Shown: positions 9,036 through 18,023, counted from the stretch's first letter. The stretch is 64,000 nucleotides of DNA from Furfurilactobacillus milii (GCF_009864005.1 NZ_WEZQ01000012.1:62001-126000), one strand, 5' to 3'. Made by a program: numbers and translations. The notes: generated by a model from the letters alone, not told the origin.

Positions 9036-9204
9036 ATATCTCAAAAACGTCGGACAACCGTTGCATTACGTGGCTGAACCATACAAAATTTAAAACCATG
9101 ACATTCGAGGCTTAATTGCTAAGAAAAAAGTTCACAAATGATGTGAGTAATTTGCAACATTGTTCCGTTATTTTCTGAACATACCCAAGCACAAAAAACA
9201 TATC

Positions 9205-9388
9205 TAGTGGAGGCGGTAAGAGACAGAGTTCCGTGTCGACAACACTTAATGGCATGGAGTTGGCCATTTAGTGTTGTGGGACGACTTCTGAGACGATTTG
9301 TGGCTCAGAATCGAGGTCGAAAACCGCGTTCTTTGCGGGTTGAGACCAGTCCCCACGGAACGTCGTCTCTTACCGGCGCAACGGTCTT
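9205..9388 (+). repeat. Structured element, B arm (composite 3, inverted)
   Basis: The outer helix GGTAAGAGAC (9215-9224) pairs with GTCTCTTACC (9365-9374). GTTCCGTG pairs with CACGGAAC. The first hairpin is AACACTTAATGG/CCATTTAGTGTT. Sequence similarity to the B arms at 5030 and 54745 is extensive across the hairpins, while the outer helix differs in sequence but stays paired. Confidence 0.8.
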
Positions 9389-9417
9389 TCATCACTTAAG
9401 CAACTTTGCAAATTGTT

Positions 9418-9450
9418 ACAAAAAATGACACGCCGCAAACGTGTCATCTG
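9418..9450 (-). terminator. Terminator after the small membrane protein gene
   Basis: ATGACACG pairs with CGTGTCAT and is followed by a T-run on the minus strand. A T-run on the plus side could make it bidirectional. Confidence 0.82.
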
Positions 9451-9497
9451 TTTTTTATTCAGTTAGATAAAACCATTAAAAATCAATCGTGAAACAC

Positions 9498-9767
9498 CTA
9501 TGCTTGCTTAGCTGAATGAGCGGAGCGGTAGCCAAAGTAGAATTGAACAACGGCCAAGATAACCGCCAACCAGTTAACTGCTGCAAACCAACCGGACAAG
9601 CTTGCCACACTTGCTGCACCATAGTATGCCCAGAACCCCCAGACAACTGCGACGACATTGATCCAGGCAAATGTCTTCATCAATGACTGATTGCTTGTTG
9701 CAAAGAATGTCCAAATGCAGTTAATAACGAACCAAACAGCTAAAATCCAAAATGATGTTGCAAACAT
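9498..9767 (-). CDS. Small three-helix membrane protein, unknown function
   Basis: The 89-residue protein consists almost entirely of three hydrophobic segments (around residues 3-24, 30-50 and 58-80) rich in Trp and aromatic residues, ending in a short basic tail (RSAHSAKQA). I recognise no family. The ATG has AAGGGA upstream, and a promoter and terminator flank it, so it appears to be a real single-gene unit. Confidence 0.78.
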   Translation of the reverse strand: MFATSFWILAVWFVINCIWTFFATSNQSLMKTFAWINVVAVVWGFWAYYGAASVASLSGWFAAVNWLAVILAVVQFYFGYRSAHSAKQA

Positions 9768-9829
9768 GATAATCCCTTCTTTGATTTTAATTGTCGAGCG
9801 AGTGATTACTCGCCTTTCTCAACAACATC

Positions 9830-9857
9830 ATTGTAGCACCTTTCAATCCGGATACAA
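9830..9857 (-). promoter_or_regulatory. Promoter of the small membrane protein gene
   Basis: On the minus strand TTGTAT (9852-9857) and an extended -10, TGCTACAAT (TACAAT 9830-9835), are separated by 16 bp. The leader contains a short hairpin, GCGAGT/ACTCGC. Confidence 0.6.
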
Positions 9858-9895
9858 CCGTTTTGAAAAATATTTTTCCACTTATTTTTACATTC

Positions 9896-9952
9896 AAAAA
9901 AGCGACTCCATATGCGTTTGCCACCGGCAATTGACACACATGAAGTCGCTTC
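9896..9952 (-). terminator. Terminator of the two-gene ABC importer operon
   Basis: AAGCGACT pairs with AGTCGCTT across a loop of about 36 bases; a TTTTTT run follows on the minus strand. Confidence 0.8.
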
Positions 9953-9968
9953 ATTTCAATCTAGTTAT

Positions 9969-10994
9969 TTAATTATTTTCATCCTCATCACGTTTACGCT
10001 GACTCAGATAATTAACGATGTTTTGAGCATCAATAAATCCCAATTGACGATCACCATCCATCACGCGTAAATACTCACAATTGGTCAAATCGTCGAATGC
10101 CTCGCCTAACGTTTTATCGGATGAAATATCAATTGGCGCAGTGTGCCTTTCTGGCAAAACCGATTCAGAAAAGCCCATCATCACCATCTTCCCTACATAA
10201 ACATCGTACACATTGTGCGCCACACTCTGGGAGAAAAATGCTTCAACAAACTGATTGGCTGGGTGTTGAGCAATATTCGTAGGTGTATCCACTTGAAGAA
10301 TCTTTCCCTCACTCATTACCGCAATGCGGTCACCTAGTTTAAGGGCTTCATCCATATCGTGGGTCACAAAGATAATCGTGTCATGCCGCTTTGCATGGAG
10401 ATTTAATACTAAGTCCTGCAATTGTGTGCGTGAAATGGGATCCAAAGCTGAGAACGGTTCATCCATCAAGACAACTGGTGGTTCAGAAGCAATCGCCCGA
10501 CAAATGCCAATCCGTTGTTGCTCACCACCAGATAATTCACTGGGCATCCGATTCCGGTATTTTTCTGGGTCCAAACCGACTTGATTCAATAATCGATCAA
10601 TCGTGGCGTCAATCTCTTCACGTTTAACACCCTTCATTTCAGGAATGACCGCAATGTTTTGAGCGACGGTCATGGTTGGAAACAACGCAATTTGTTGAAG
10701 CACGTAACCAATGTTCCACCGTAACTCCTGCAATCCGATATCCGTAATGTTTTCATCCTTGATAAAAATCTTGCCACCACTCTGCGGCTGCAGCTGATTG
10801 ACCATCTTCAGGGTCGTCGTTTTCCCACTACCAGAAGTGCCAACCAGGACAAATAGTTCGCCGGCGTTGATGGTTAAGTTCAAATCTGGAATCACAACAT
10901 TGTCGTTAAAGGACTGCTGAACATGTTCAAACCGAATGATGGGTTCGCCGTCTTTCAGCTCATTGATGCTGTTTTCATCAACCGTAGTTGCCAT
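9969..10994 (-). CDS. Osmoprotectant/ergothioneine-type ABC transporter ATPase
   Basis: ATP-binding subunit of an importer. The 341-residue product has Walker A GTSGSGKT at residues 52-59, signature LSGGEQQR near 158 and Walker B VVLMDEPFSALD near 180. The C-terminal third resembles a partial CBS region (CEYLRVMDGDRQLGFIDAQN), as in OpuCA-like subunits. Its start overlaps the stop of the upstream permease gene as TAATG, indicating translational coupling. Family homologues include OpuCA (compatible solutes) and EgtV (ergothioneine); the fused partner gene is what keeps both options open. Confidence 0.9.
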   Translation of the reverse strand: MATTVDENSINELKDGEPIIRFEHVQQSFNDNVVIPDLNLTINAGELFVLVGTSGSGKTTTLKMVNQLQPQSGGKIFIKDENITDIGLQELRWNIGYVLQQIALFPTMTVAQNIAVIPEMKGVKREEIDATIDRLLNQVGLDPEKYRNRMPSELSGGEQQRIGICRAIASEPPVVLMDEPFSALDPISRTQLQDLVLNLHAKRHDTIIFVTHDMDEALKLGDRIAVMSEGKILQVDTPTNIAQHPANQFVEAFFSQSVAHNVYDVYVGKMVMMGFSESVLPERHTAPIDISSDKTLGEAFDDLTNCEYLRVMDGDRQLGFIDAQNIVNYLSQRKRDEDENN

Positions 10995-12526
10995 TATTTA
11001 GCATCTCCCTTCAGCAAGTGGTGGCTAACCAAGTATTGACGCGCCACCGTTTTAGCCGACTTCTTTTCGACATTAACTTCATAGTTCATTTCCTGCATAT
11101 CCTTTTCAGAAATATGGCCGGCGAGCTTGTTCAAACTCTTTACAACGCCTGGATACTTCTTGGCTAAGGATGTTTTCATCAACGGCGCACCTTGATAGGA
11201 CGGGAAGAAATGTTTGTTGTCCTTCAACGTTGTCAAATGATACTGTCGTAATTCGCTATCCGTTGAGTAGGCGTCAACGACATTGATATTGCCGTTATGA
11301 ATGGCCTCGTAGCGTAATTTTGGCTCCATTGACTGAGCTTTTAAATTCAGTCCATATGTCTTATTCACACCTGGCAAACCATCTGGTCGGTCAATGAATT
11401 CAAGCGTCATCCCTGGTTTCAGCTTATTTTCTACCGTCTGCAAATCACTAATTGTGTGAACATTCCAAGCCTTTGCGTCCTGCTCACGAATAGCTAGTGC
11501 AAACGTATTGTTGTAGGACATTGGCTTCAAGTAGCTGAGTTTAAATTGTTGCTGCATATCTTTTTGTGCTAATTGGTACGTTTGATTGGCCGTTAATCCC
11601 TTATCAGATTGTGGCTTTTTGACCAAGCTTTCCAAAATAGTACCCGAAAATTCCGGATAAATATCGATTTGATTGTGGTTCAAGGCGTTAAACAGAAAGC
11701 TCGTTTTCCCGAAATTAGGCTTTAACGTGACGTGAACATGTTTGTTATCCTGTTCAATCAGGTCTTTATACATATTAATTAAGATATCTGGTTCGGAACC
11801 CAGCTTACCGGCAATCGTAATGTTATCGGCCGGTTGACGGACGGCATTAGCAACACCGACACCACCGATGCCGAGCAGCAAAACAACCAGGCCACCGATT
11901 AGATAGCGTGGACGCATGTGTTGCAAACGATTGATGAGCCAACTCAAAATAATTGCTAACAGCGCTGAACTAATGGCCCCAATTAACGTCAATGCGGTGT
12001 CATTACGGTCAATCCCTAACAGGATAAAGGTCCCTAGTCCACCAGCACCAATCAATGCTGCCAACGTTGCAGTCCCGATAATCATGACTAACGCTTGACG
12101 AACCCCGGAGATAATCACTGGGGCGGCAATAGGTAACTCAACCTTGAATAGTTTGCGCGTTTGCCCCATGCCAAACGCATCAGCAGCCTCTTCAATAGAC
12201 GGATCAATGTCATCAATCCCGATATATGTATTCTGAAAAATCGGGAGCAACGCATAAATGACCAACGCAATGACCGCTGGAACAGTACCAATCCCGACAA
12301 TGGGAATCAGTAATCCCAATAAAGCTAGTGATGGAATGGTCTGCAACACACCGGCAATTTGCAACATGAATGCCGCAAAACGTTTGTGATGCGTTGCCCA
12401 GATGGCCAATGGAATGGCAATGGCCATCGCAATCAGCAATGACACCAGTGAAATCTCAATGTGCTGCCACAATGCAGTTAACAGTGCCGAACGCCGATCA
12501 ACCAGCGTTTGAAAAAATGCATCCAT
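10994..12526 (-). CDS. Fused permease and substrate-binding protein, OpuC/EgtU type
   Basis: The 510-residue product is a fusion: a membrane permease domain in the first ~215 residues, with several transmembrane helices and the EEAADAFGMGQTRKLFKVELP coupling-loop region, then an OpuC/ProX-type solute-binding domain from about residue 240 (KPNFGKTSFLFNAL, IDIYPEFSGT, YNNTFALAI, DRPDG). Such fusions are known in BilEB and in the ergothioneine transporter EgtU. ATG at 12526 is chosen because GAGGAC precedes it. A consensus-like promoter lies upstream. The substrate is a quaternary-amine-like molecule by family, but betaine, choline and ergothioneine cannot be separated by eye. Confidence 0.87.
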   Translation of the reverse strand: MDAFFQTLVDRRSALLTALWQHIEISLVSLLIAMAIAIPLAIWATHHKRFAAFMLQIAGVLQTIPSLALLGLLIPIVGIGTVPAVIALVIYALLPIFQNTYIGIDDIDPSIEEAADAFGMGQTRKLFKVELPIAAPVIISGVRQALVMIIGTATLAALIGAGGLGTFILLGIDRNDTALTLIGAISSALLAIILSWLINRLQHMRPRYLIGGLVVLLLGIGGVGVANAVRQPADNITIAGKLGSEPDILINMYKDLIEQDNKHVHVTLKPNFGKTSFLFNALNHNQIDIYPEFSGTILESLVKKPQSDKGLTANQTYQLAQKDMQQQFKLSYLKPMSYNNTFALAIREQDAKAWNVHTISDLQTVENKLKPGMTLEFIDRPDGLPGVNKTYGLNLKAQSMEPKLRYEAIHNGNINVVDAYSTDSELRQYHLTTLKDNKHFFPSYQGAPLMKTSLAKKYPGVVKSLNKLAGHISEKDMQEMNYEVNVEKKSAKTVARQYLVSHHLLKGDAK

Positions 12527-12603
12527 AAGTATAAGTCCTCGTTTTCCGATGTGAAATTCTGTGCTTTCAAACTTCACAGCTCGTTCTGATAAACGCAACA
12601 TTT

Positions 12604-12632
12604 ACTCTACAAGTCGAACATACGTTTGTCAA
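12604..12632 (-). promoter_or_regulatory. Promoter of the ABC importer operon
   Basis: TTGACA (12627-12632) and TAGAGT (12604-12609) are spaced by 17 bp on the minus strand. Confidence 0.65.
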
Positions 12633-12639
12633 ACAATAA

Positions 12640-12669
12640 GAAAAAAGCACACTATTTATAGCGTGCTTA
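12640..12669 (-). terminator. Terminator after tyrS
   Basis: AAGCAC pairs with GTGCTT around an A/T-rich loop, with a TTTTTT run on the minus strand. It separates tyrS from the importer operon. Confidence 0.78.
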
Positions 12670-12730
12670 ATTATAAACTTACTTATTTTCAAGACCCAAA
12701 CAAAAGGCTTGTGAGATTGACGATTTGCTT

Positions 12731-13984
12731 TTAATCACTTACGCGAGCAAGGAAGTAGCGCTTCTTACCACGCCGTACGATAACGAATTTACCATCGAAC
12801 ATGGACTTGGGATCAACGTCTGCATCAACAGATGTTTGTTTGTCACCATTAATAGTAATGGCGCCGTTTGTCACGTCTTCACGAGCTTGCCGCCGCGATT
12901 TTTCAATGCCACTGTCTGCTAAAAAGTCGACAATATTTTGGGTTGCGCCAGTCGTTTCAACACTAGGGAATGCCTTGAAGCCCTGTTCGATTTCATCAGC
13001 ACTTAATTCCTTCACGTCACCAGAGAACAGTGCTTGCGTGATCTTTTCGGCCTGCTTCAAAGCTGCGTCACCATGAACAAACTTAGTCACTTCTTCTGCC
13101 AAACGACGTTGTGCCGCCCGCTTCCAAGGTTCCTTCTTCACTTGTTCGGCCAGATCATTAATTTCGTCTTCATCCAAGAACGTGAAGTACTTCAAGAATT
13201 TCACAACATCATTATCGTCTTGGTTTAACCAGAATTGGTAAAATTCGTAAGGGGTTGTCTTTTCAGGATCAAGCCAAACGTTGCCACCTTCGGACTTACC
13301 AAACTTGGTCCCGTCAGCCTTCAACAACAGTGGAATCGTTAATGCAAAGACCGGTGTTTCTGGTCCTTCCACACGACGAATCAAGTCCAAACCAGCCGTG
13401 ATGTTGCCCCATTGGTCACCACCACCGATTTGCAATTGCACATCTTGTTCACGGTACAAAGTTAAGTAATCGATAGATTGCAAGATCTGGTAAGTGAATT
13501 CAGTAAAGGAAATCCCCACTTCCAAACGGGAAGCCACGACTTCCTTATTCAGCATCGTCTTGACGTTGAATAACTTACCGTAATCACGCAGGAAATCCAG
13601 CAATGATAGTTTGGACAGCCAATCGTAGTTATTAACCAACCGGAATTGGTCTTCCCCAAACAATTTGACCATTTGACCACGCAAGGCCTCTTGGTTGTGA
13701 TGTACTTGATCCATCGTTTGTAGGACCCGTTCGGACTTCTTCCCAGATGGGTCACCGATAGAACCCGTTGCCCCACCGATAACGATCACAGGTTTGTGAC
13801 CAGCTAACTGGAATCGTTTCAAAATCATAAACGGAATCAGGTGACCAATGTGCATCGAATCACCAGTTGGATCAATCCCACAGTACAAGCCAATTGACTT
13901 CTTGTCAGTTAATTCGCGTAGGCCCTCTTCATCACTGGTTTGGTTAATTGCGCCACGCCATTTTAGTTCATCAATAATATTCAT
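12731..13984 (-). CDS. tyrS: Tyrosyl-tRNA synthetase
   Basis: Class I synthetase that charges tRNA-Tyr. The 417-residue product has the HIGH motif in GIDPTGDSMHIGHL near residue 45, the KMSKS-equivalent KFGKSEGG near 230 and a C-terminal S4 RNA-binding domain (around 350-415: SRRQAREDVTNGAITINGDK). This is the normal bacterial layout. AAGGAG precedes the ATG. A Tyr T-box leader lies upstream. Confidence 0.97.
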   Translation of the reverse strand: MNIIDELKWRGAINQTSDEEGLRELTDKKSIGLYCGIDPTGDSMHIGHLIPFMILKRFQLAGHKPVIVIGGATGSIGDPSGKKSERVLQTMDQVHHNQEALRGQMVKLFGEDQFRLVNNYDWLSKLSLLDFLRDYGKLFNVKTMLNKEVVASRLEVGISFTEFTYQILQSIDYLTLYREQDVQLQIGGGDQWGNITAGLDLIRRVEGPETPVFALTIPLLLKADGTKFGKSEGGNVWLDPEKTTPYEFYQFWLNQDDNDVVKFLKYFTFLDEDEINDLAEQVKKEPWKRAAQRRLAEEVTKFVHGDAALKQAEKITQALFSGDVKELSADEIEQGFKAFPSVETTGATQNIVDFLADSGIEKSRRQAREDVTNGAITINGDKQTSVDADVDPKSMFDGKFVIVRRGKKRYFLARVSD

Positions 13985-14024
13985 TCCTTATTCTCCTTCT
14001 CATTTTTTCAGTTTATTAGGGCAC

Positions 14025-14278
14025 AAAAAAGTCCCCCGTCACTGGCTAACATTAGCCAAGTTGACAAGGGACGAATTTATTCCGCGGTACCACCCAAGTT
14101 ATTGCATCACTGCAACCACTCTTCACCGGTATCGGGGTGCGCCGAGATAACGATCACAAACGCTGTACTTCGCGTATTCAATATCACCGGTTCACACGAC
14201 CACCGGCTCTCTGGGGAGGGATTGAAGACGCTACTTGGTTGTCAGTTTCGACACTAGCGACCACGTTTTCGTTATCAA
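14025..14278 (-). promoter_or_regulatory. Tyr T-box riboswitch leader of tyrS
   Basis: GGGTGGTACCGCGG reads on the minus strand at 14081-14095. The stem I base pairs GATAACGA with TCGTTATC. The apical AGAGAG motif is present. The specifier context GCGAAG-UAC-AGC places a Tyr codon at 14165-14167. The terminator hairpin GTCCC...GGGAC spans 14031-14072 and is followed by a T-run. Confidence 0.95.
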
Positions 14279-14289
14279 ATATTGTTGTC

Positions 14290-14319
14290 ATTGTACTGAC
14301 TGATTGGCGTTGATGTCAA
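14290..14319 (-). promoter_or_regulatory. Promoter of the tyrS T-box transcript
   Basis: TTGACA (14314-14319) and TACAAT (14290-14295) are separated by 18 bp on the minus strand. Confidence 0.85.
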
Positions 14320-14347
14320 CCATGGATTTCAAAAGTTTTGACCTGGA

Positions 14348-14548
14348 TTGCTGATGCTTCCGCTTCTGGTTGCTGATATTGAAACTCCGTTGTGGGGACC
14401 GGTCTTAGCCCGCGTTGCGGTCTTCGACCTCGACTTGAAGCCTCACAACCCGAGTCTCCAAGCTCGTCCGTGGCCTAAACCCAGCAAACCCACTGGGTTA
14501 ATGCCACTTTCACAACTCCGCTTCAATATCAGCGCCCGCCAGCTACAC
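14348..14548 (-). repeat. Structured element, B arm (composite 4)
   Basis: The outer helix pairs CTGATATTGAA (14373-14383) with TTCAATATCAG (14522-14532), 11 perfect pairs unlike any other copy. Inside are GTGGC...CCCAG with CTGGG...GCCAC, then CTTGGAGAC/GCCTCAAG-like and GGTCTTAGCC stems. The 3' end in the minus sense carries AACCAGAAGCGG, like the A-arm ends. Confidence 0.78.
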
Positions 14549-14686
14549 CTCTCCGAAAACTAACATAATCTGACAAATCAAGTAGCGTTCCACATCACTT
14601 GATCCACAAACGTCACCGTAAATAATTCGAAATTTAAATAGAGACTGACGCCCGCTTACGCTGCACTTTAGCAATGAACTAAACAG

Positions 14687-14880
14687 AGCTGCAGGGCGTC
14701 AGCATTGGAACCAAGCCATGAAAATGTTGTTGATTCGGTGGTTTGCCGAATTTACAACATGGACGGTCACAAAGACTCGCGGTCCTCACGAGGCTTTGCG
14801 ACGAGGTTAAAGTCTCCGAACCTAGGAGGCTTGAACCGGTCCCACGGCGGCGTTCCAATGCTGACAACCGTAAGCGGCAG
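14687..14880 (+). repeat. Structured element, A arm (composite 4)
   Basis: The outer helix GTCAGCATTGGAA (14698-14710) pairs with TTCCAATGCTGAC (14853-14865). Hairpin one is ATGTTGTTGATTCGG/CCGAATTTACAACAT. It opens GAGCTGCAGGGC and ends AACCGTAAGCGGC, 6 bp from the next gene's stop. A reversed terminal motif (CTGACGCCCGCTTACG) occurs at 14645-14660. Confidence 0.83.
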
Positions 14881-14886
14881 TTAAAA

Positions 14887-15381
14887 CTATTTTACATAGA
14901 AAATATAGTCCAGCGTCGTCGGATTCTCTTCAGGTTGGAAGCGTTGTGGATCATAGCGTTCGTAGACATACTTCAGGTTAGTCCAGTCGTCCTCCGTCAT
15001 CATATGGCGGGTAACCAATTCTTGGTGCGCCGTTTCTATCGCTCGTTGACCAAACAGGTCGCCAGTGTCAGGATTGCCGTTAACCCACGCAACCGCGGCA
15101 GAACTTTCTGGCACCGCAATGGCTTGAAAGCCTTCTGGCACCTTCTGACCCTTACGGAACCATTTGCCGATCCAGTAAGTTGTTTCATCACCATCAATGA
15201 CTAATAGGCCAATTTTGGCAGGATCTAGTGGTTTATTGATGGTTTCCAATTGTTTGAACTTATCAGTTGTTTCCCAGTCCAGCCACGCATAGTTATATGA
15301 GCCATGTTCCTGCTTTTTGTATGGGAGTCCAAATAATTGGCGAGCTGGTTCTGTAACTAAATTACGATGTGTAACTTTCAT
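14887..15381 (-). CDS. Hypothetical protein, possibly GyrI-like effector-binding fold
   Basis: The 164-residue soluble protein has the ribosome-binding site GGAGG upstream of its ATG. The C-terminal part (AVAWVNGNPDTGDLF ... RYDPQRFQPEENP) weakly recalls small-molecule-binding GyrI/AraC effector domains, but this is only an impression. No signal peptide or transmembrane segment is visible. It lies 39 bp downstream of the HhH-GPD-like gene on the same strand, so it may be the last gene of that small operon. Confidence 0.7.
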   Translation of the reverse strand: MKVTHRNLVTEPARQLFGLPYKKQEHGSYNYAWLDWETTDKFKQLETINKPLDPAKIGLLVIDGDETTYWIGKWFRKGQKVPEGFQAIAVPESSAAVAWVNGNPDTGDLFGQRAIETAHQELVTRHMMTEDDWTNLKYVYERYDPQRFQPEENPTTLDYIFYVK

Positions 15382-15420
15382 TTTAGTGCCTCCAGTAATA
15401 AATTTCGTTTGTCGTTCTTT

Positions 15421-16134
15421 TTAACTAACGGGCTGCGTAATGATTGAAGCCAACGTTCTGTGTTGACGATCCAACCGCCACAGATAAGTGGCTGCACGGG
15501 CCGGCATGGTCGGATCAATTTGTTGGCAAACGACATTGGCAATTGCAGCCGTTGCTGGCCGTTGCAAATAATCACTCAAAATACGCGCTAAATGGACGTC
15601 AAAAAGTGCCTTGCTTTTGTCCATCCCCGTTAGCGACTGCCTTAAGTCTAGCACGATAATCAGTGCTAATGCATTCACCTTTTTTGGACCCATGCCATGA
15701 ATGGGCGACAAACGGGCTTCCAACTCCTTGAAAGTAGTGGTTGAAATAAACCGCTCAGCGTCATCGTCCGCTTCCGTTACCAACGTTTGACCCAGACTAG
15801 CTAAATTTTGCGCCATCGTTTTGGGAAAACGGTGTAATGCGGGTTTGGTTTGAATCGCCGTTAATAAATCGGATTGATGTGTGGCAAACCACGCAGCTGA
15901 CCAGTTTTGCCGCCCAATTCGGTCGCGCAAACGTTTCGGTAGTTGCCAAGCTCGGTTTGCAGGAATGGATTGGTCGGCAATCACGCCGCATAACAAGGCA
16001 AATTTATCTGTTAGCAACCAGTCCAAATCCGCTGGTAATAAATCGAAATCACCCATGAAGGTATTCGGCAAATGTCGTTGATAATCCCGACACAAAATTG
16101 TCACCGCGTGATCATCCAAGATAGGCGTTAGCAT
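15421..16134 (-). CDS. HhH-GPD-like protein related to DNA glycosylases
   Basis: The 237-residue protein shows an endonuclease III-like layout: FALLCGVIADQSIPANRAW near residue 45 resembles the N-terminal helix, and IHGMGPKKVNALALI near 145 resembles the helix-hairpin-helix (LPGVGRKTAN in Nth), followed by DVHLARIL. The four C-terminal Fe-S cysteines of Nth are absent. Catalytic activity is unproven; it may be a divergent glycosylase or a non-catalytic DNA binder. The start overlaps the upstream gene by 23 bp, suggesting coupling. Confidence 0.62.
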   Translation of the reverse strand: MLTPILDDHAVTILCRDYQRHLPNTFMGDFDLLPADLDWLLTDKFALLCGVIADQSIPANRAWQLPKRLRDRIGRQNWSAAWFATHQSDLLTAIQTKPALHRFPKTMAQNLASLGQTLVTEADDDAERFISTTTFKELEARLSPIHGMGPKKVNALALIIVLDLRQSLTGMDKSKALFDVHLARILSDYLQRPATAAIANVVCQQIDPTMPARAATYLWRLDRQHRTLASIITQPVS

Positions 16135-16894
16135 GGGTTATGACCTCCCGACCAATTTCAGCGATTCGGTCCGACTGAAACACTTGTGGAACCAAGTAAC
16201 CTACGCTTAGTGGTGAGGCATTAAAACGTGGGACTACTTTGCAAACGATCGCACCATCCTGAACATTGTAGAAAAACAAATTATAACTATCACAACGCCC
16301 ATGGAAATAATCCGTCAAAATATAGTGCGTCAACACGCGTACAGCTTGAGCCAAATCGGATGCGGCTTTTATCCCGGGAATTCGTACGTTGAATTCGAGG
16401 AAACCCAGCAACGGTTCATTTGCAACGGCTAGCTGCGCCGCTCCCAAGTTCAAAAATGGTTCACCGCCAAGATTGGCAGGCGTTACGTGCGCATAGCCGT
16501 CCACTTTATTGAGCCCAATAATCTGCATATGCGGGTGGGCCAACGACCCGCCAGAGCGTGGTCCATAATTTTTATACATAATTACAGACTTGTATTGAGG
16601 ATCTCGTTGCATTTCTGCCCACTTGCGCAACGAGAAATCCATAATTGCGGCGGCCGTCTGCTGATCATAGTTTGACCAGTCACCCGTGTGATTACTGGAC
16701 TCAATAATGATTGTCTGCAATGTATCAGCTAACACTCGAAACTTGTTCACGAGCCATATCCTATCCGCTTCCTGTGCCAAAATGTTTGTCAGGTGCGTGA
16801 CGTCACAAAATGGACACGCCGCATTCTGATGAACAATGTTTTCCGGCTTTCCCTGTGCAACATGTGTGATAAACGAAAGTTGTTCCTGTGTCAT
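16112..16894 (-). CDS. GalT/HIT-superfamily protein (DUF4931-like)
   Basis: The 260-residue protein resembles galactose-1-phosphate uridylyltransferase-fold proteins. It has an early CPFC pair, a metal-binding candidate (AACPFCDVTH), and the histidine triad-like segment GGSLAHPHMQII near residue 120. A full-length GalT is larger, so this is a shorter family member of unknown substrate. ATG at 16894 has GGAGG upstream. It is the first gene of a three-gene run continuing to 14887. Confidence 0.72.
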   Translation of the reverse strand: MTQEQLSFITHVAQGKPENIVHQNAACPFCDVTHLTNILAQEADRIWLVNKFRVLADTLQTIIIESSNHTGDWSNYDQQTAAAIMDFSLRKWAEMQRDPQYKSVIMYKNYGPRSGGSLAHPHMQIIGLNKVDGYAHVTPANLGGEPFLNLGAAQLAVANEPLLGFLEFNVRIPGIKAASDLAQAVRVLTHYILTDYFHGRCDSYNLFFYNVQDGAIVCKVVPRFNASPLSVGYLVPQVFQSDRIAEIGREVITHANAYLG

Positions 16895-17003
16895 GTGTTT
16901 CCTCCACATAAACCTAACAAGTATTTTATTGAATAATTATACCCCGTATCGCAGAATCCAGTATTCATCTGGTTTGGCATTCCTGCACAATCATTCAAAC
17001 GCG

Positions 17004-17012
17004 TGCTACACT
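17004..17012 (+). promoter_or_regulatory. Extended -10 promoter immediately before the next gene
   Basis: TGCTACACT (extended -10) lies 3 bp before the ATGATG. A weak -35, TGCACA (16984-16989), sits 17 bp upstream. Transcription would begin at or next to the start codon, so the mRNA may be leaderless. Confidence 0.5.
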
Positions 17013-17015
17013 GAG

Positions 17016-17594
17016 ATGATGAAAGATGAAAGCGAACAATCACAACAAGTTTTAAATATTATTCGACACAGTCCAGAATTGATGACCATTTTACACGCCA
17101 TTGCCAATCAACATCTCATCCAGGGTGCACTAGCCGCTGGAAGTATTCGTAACACAGTGTGGCAAGTGCTAAGCCATCAACGAATTCAACTATCATCTGA
17201 TATCGACGTCGTCTTTTTCGATCCCAAACGTCCTTATGAAGACAACCTCACGATTCAAGCTAAGCTAAAGGACCGTTTGCCACAATACGAATGGCAGGTA
17301 AAAAACGAAGTGTACATGAATACACATAATTTTAATAATGTGCCGCCATTTACTTCGGTTGCCGATGCGATTGGTCATTTTGTTGAAACACCTACCTGTG
17401 TCGGCGCATATCTGGACGAATCCGGTCAGCTGCGTTTGATTGCACCACACGGCGTGGCGGATCTGCTGAACTTCGTCTGTCGACCTGTACAAGCATACCA
17501 ACAAGACGCCGCACACATGGCGATTTTTAATCAACGAATGGCCCAAAAACAGTGGCAACAAAAATGGCCACGGCTCGTCATTTCAACCCACTAA
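17016..17594 (+). CDS. Nucleotidyltransferase-like family protein
   Basis: The 192-residue protein contains GALAAGSIRNTVWQ near residue 45 and LSSDIDVVFFDP near 70, matching the G.G..RN..W and D.D pattern of small stand-alone nucleotidyltransferase-fold proteins. The substrate is unknown. The start is one of two adjacent ATGs (17016 or 17019); the longer frame would begin inside the divergent upstream gene. No good Shine-Dalgarno site is visible. It is divergent from the GalT-like gene. Confidence 0.8.
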   Translation: MMKDESEQSQQVLNIIRHSPELMTILHAIANQHLIQGALAAGSIRNTVWQVLSHQRIQLSSDIDVVFFDPKRPYEDNLTIQAKLKDRLPQYEWQVKNEVYMNTHNFNNVPPFTSVADAIGHFVETPTCVGAYLDESGQLRLIAPHGVADLLNFVCRPVQAYQQDAAHMAIFNQRMAQKQWQQKWPRLVISTH

Positions 17595-17640
17595 AGCCAC
17601 CACACTAACAAGCACACTATTTTATCTCCGTTTGCAACCA

Positions 17641-17649
17641 TGCTACACT
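17641..17649 (+). promoter_or_regulatory. Extended -10 promoter candidate for the small gene at 17786
   Basis: TGCTACACT repeats the element before 17016. TTTATC (17621-17626) lies 17 bp upstream as a weak -35. Confidence 0.4.
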
Positions 17650-17785
17650 GACGATAATCGAGCTCGTTTAACAGATTTACCAACCAAACGTCTAAAAACG
17701 GGCAAAGTTTGCATTTCGAAACAGGCTTTGATGCCGTTTCATAGAGTGTCGTTCTATGCTTACAGTGAACGTGAGGTGATTTCAC

Positions 17786-18004
17786 ATGCAACTTGTACTT
17801 GTTAATCGTCAAACAAAAGTTAAAAAGATTATCAATGACTGTGAATCTATTGCCCTAATCGATGCTGATCAACAAACGCATCTCCCCCAATACTACGTGC
17901 CAAATGCACGGCAGCAACTTGGTGCCGTTGCTTTTGTGCTCACCCGAACACGGCAGGAACCGTGCACCTTTAAAACCAGTCAGTGGGAAATTCGGCTCGA
18001 TTAG
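17786..18004 (+). CDS. Small hypothetical protein
   Basis: The 72-residue protein has a good ribosome-binding site (GAGGTGAT, 8 bp from the ATG) and a terminator immediately downstream. It is soluble, with no motif I recognise. A candidate promoter lies about 130 bp upstream, leaving a long leader. Confidence 0.65.
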   Translation: MQLVLVNRQTKVKKIINDCESIALIDADQQTHLPQYYVPNARQQLGAVAFVLTRTRQEPCTFKTSQWEIRLD

Positions 18005-18023
18005 CACGACCATTACACACTTA

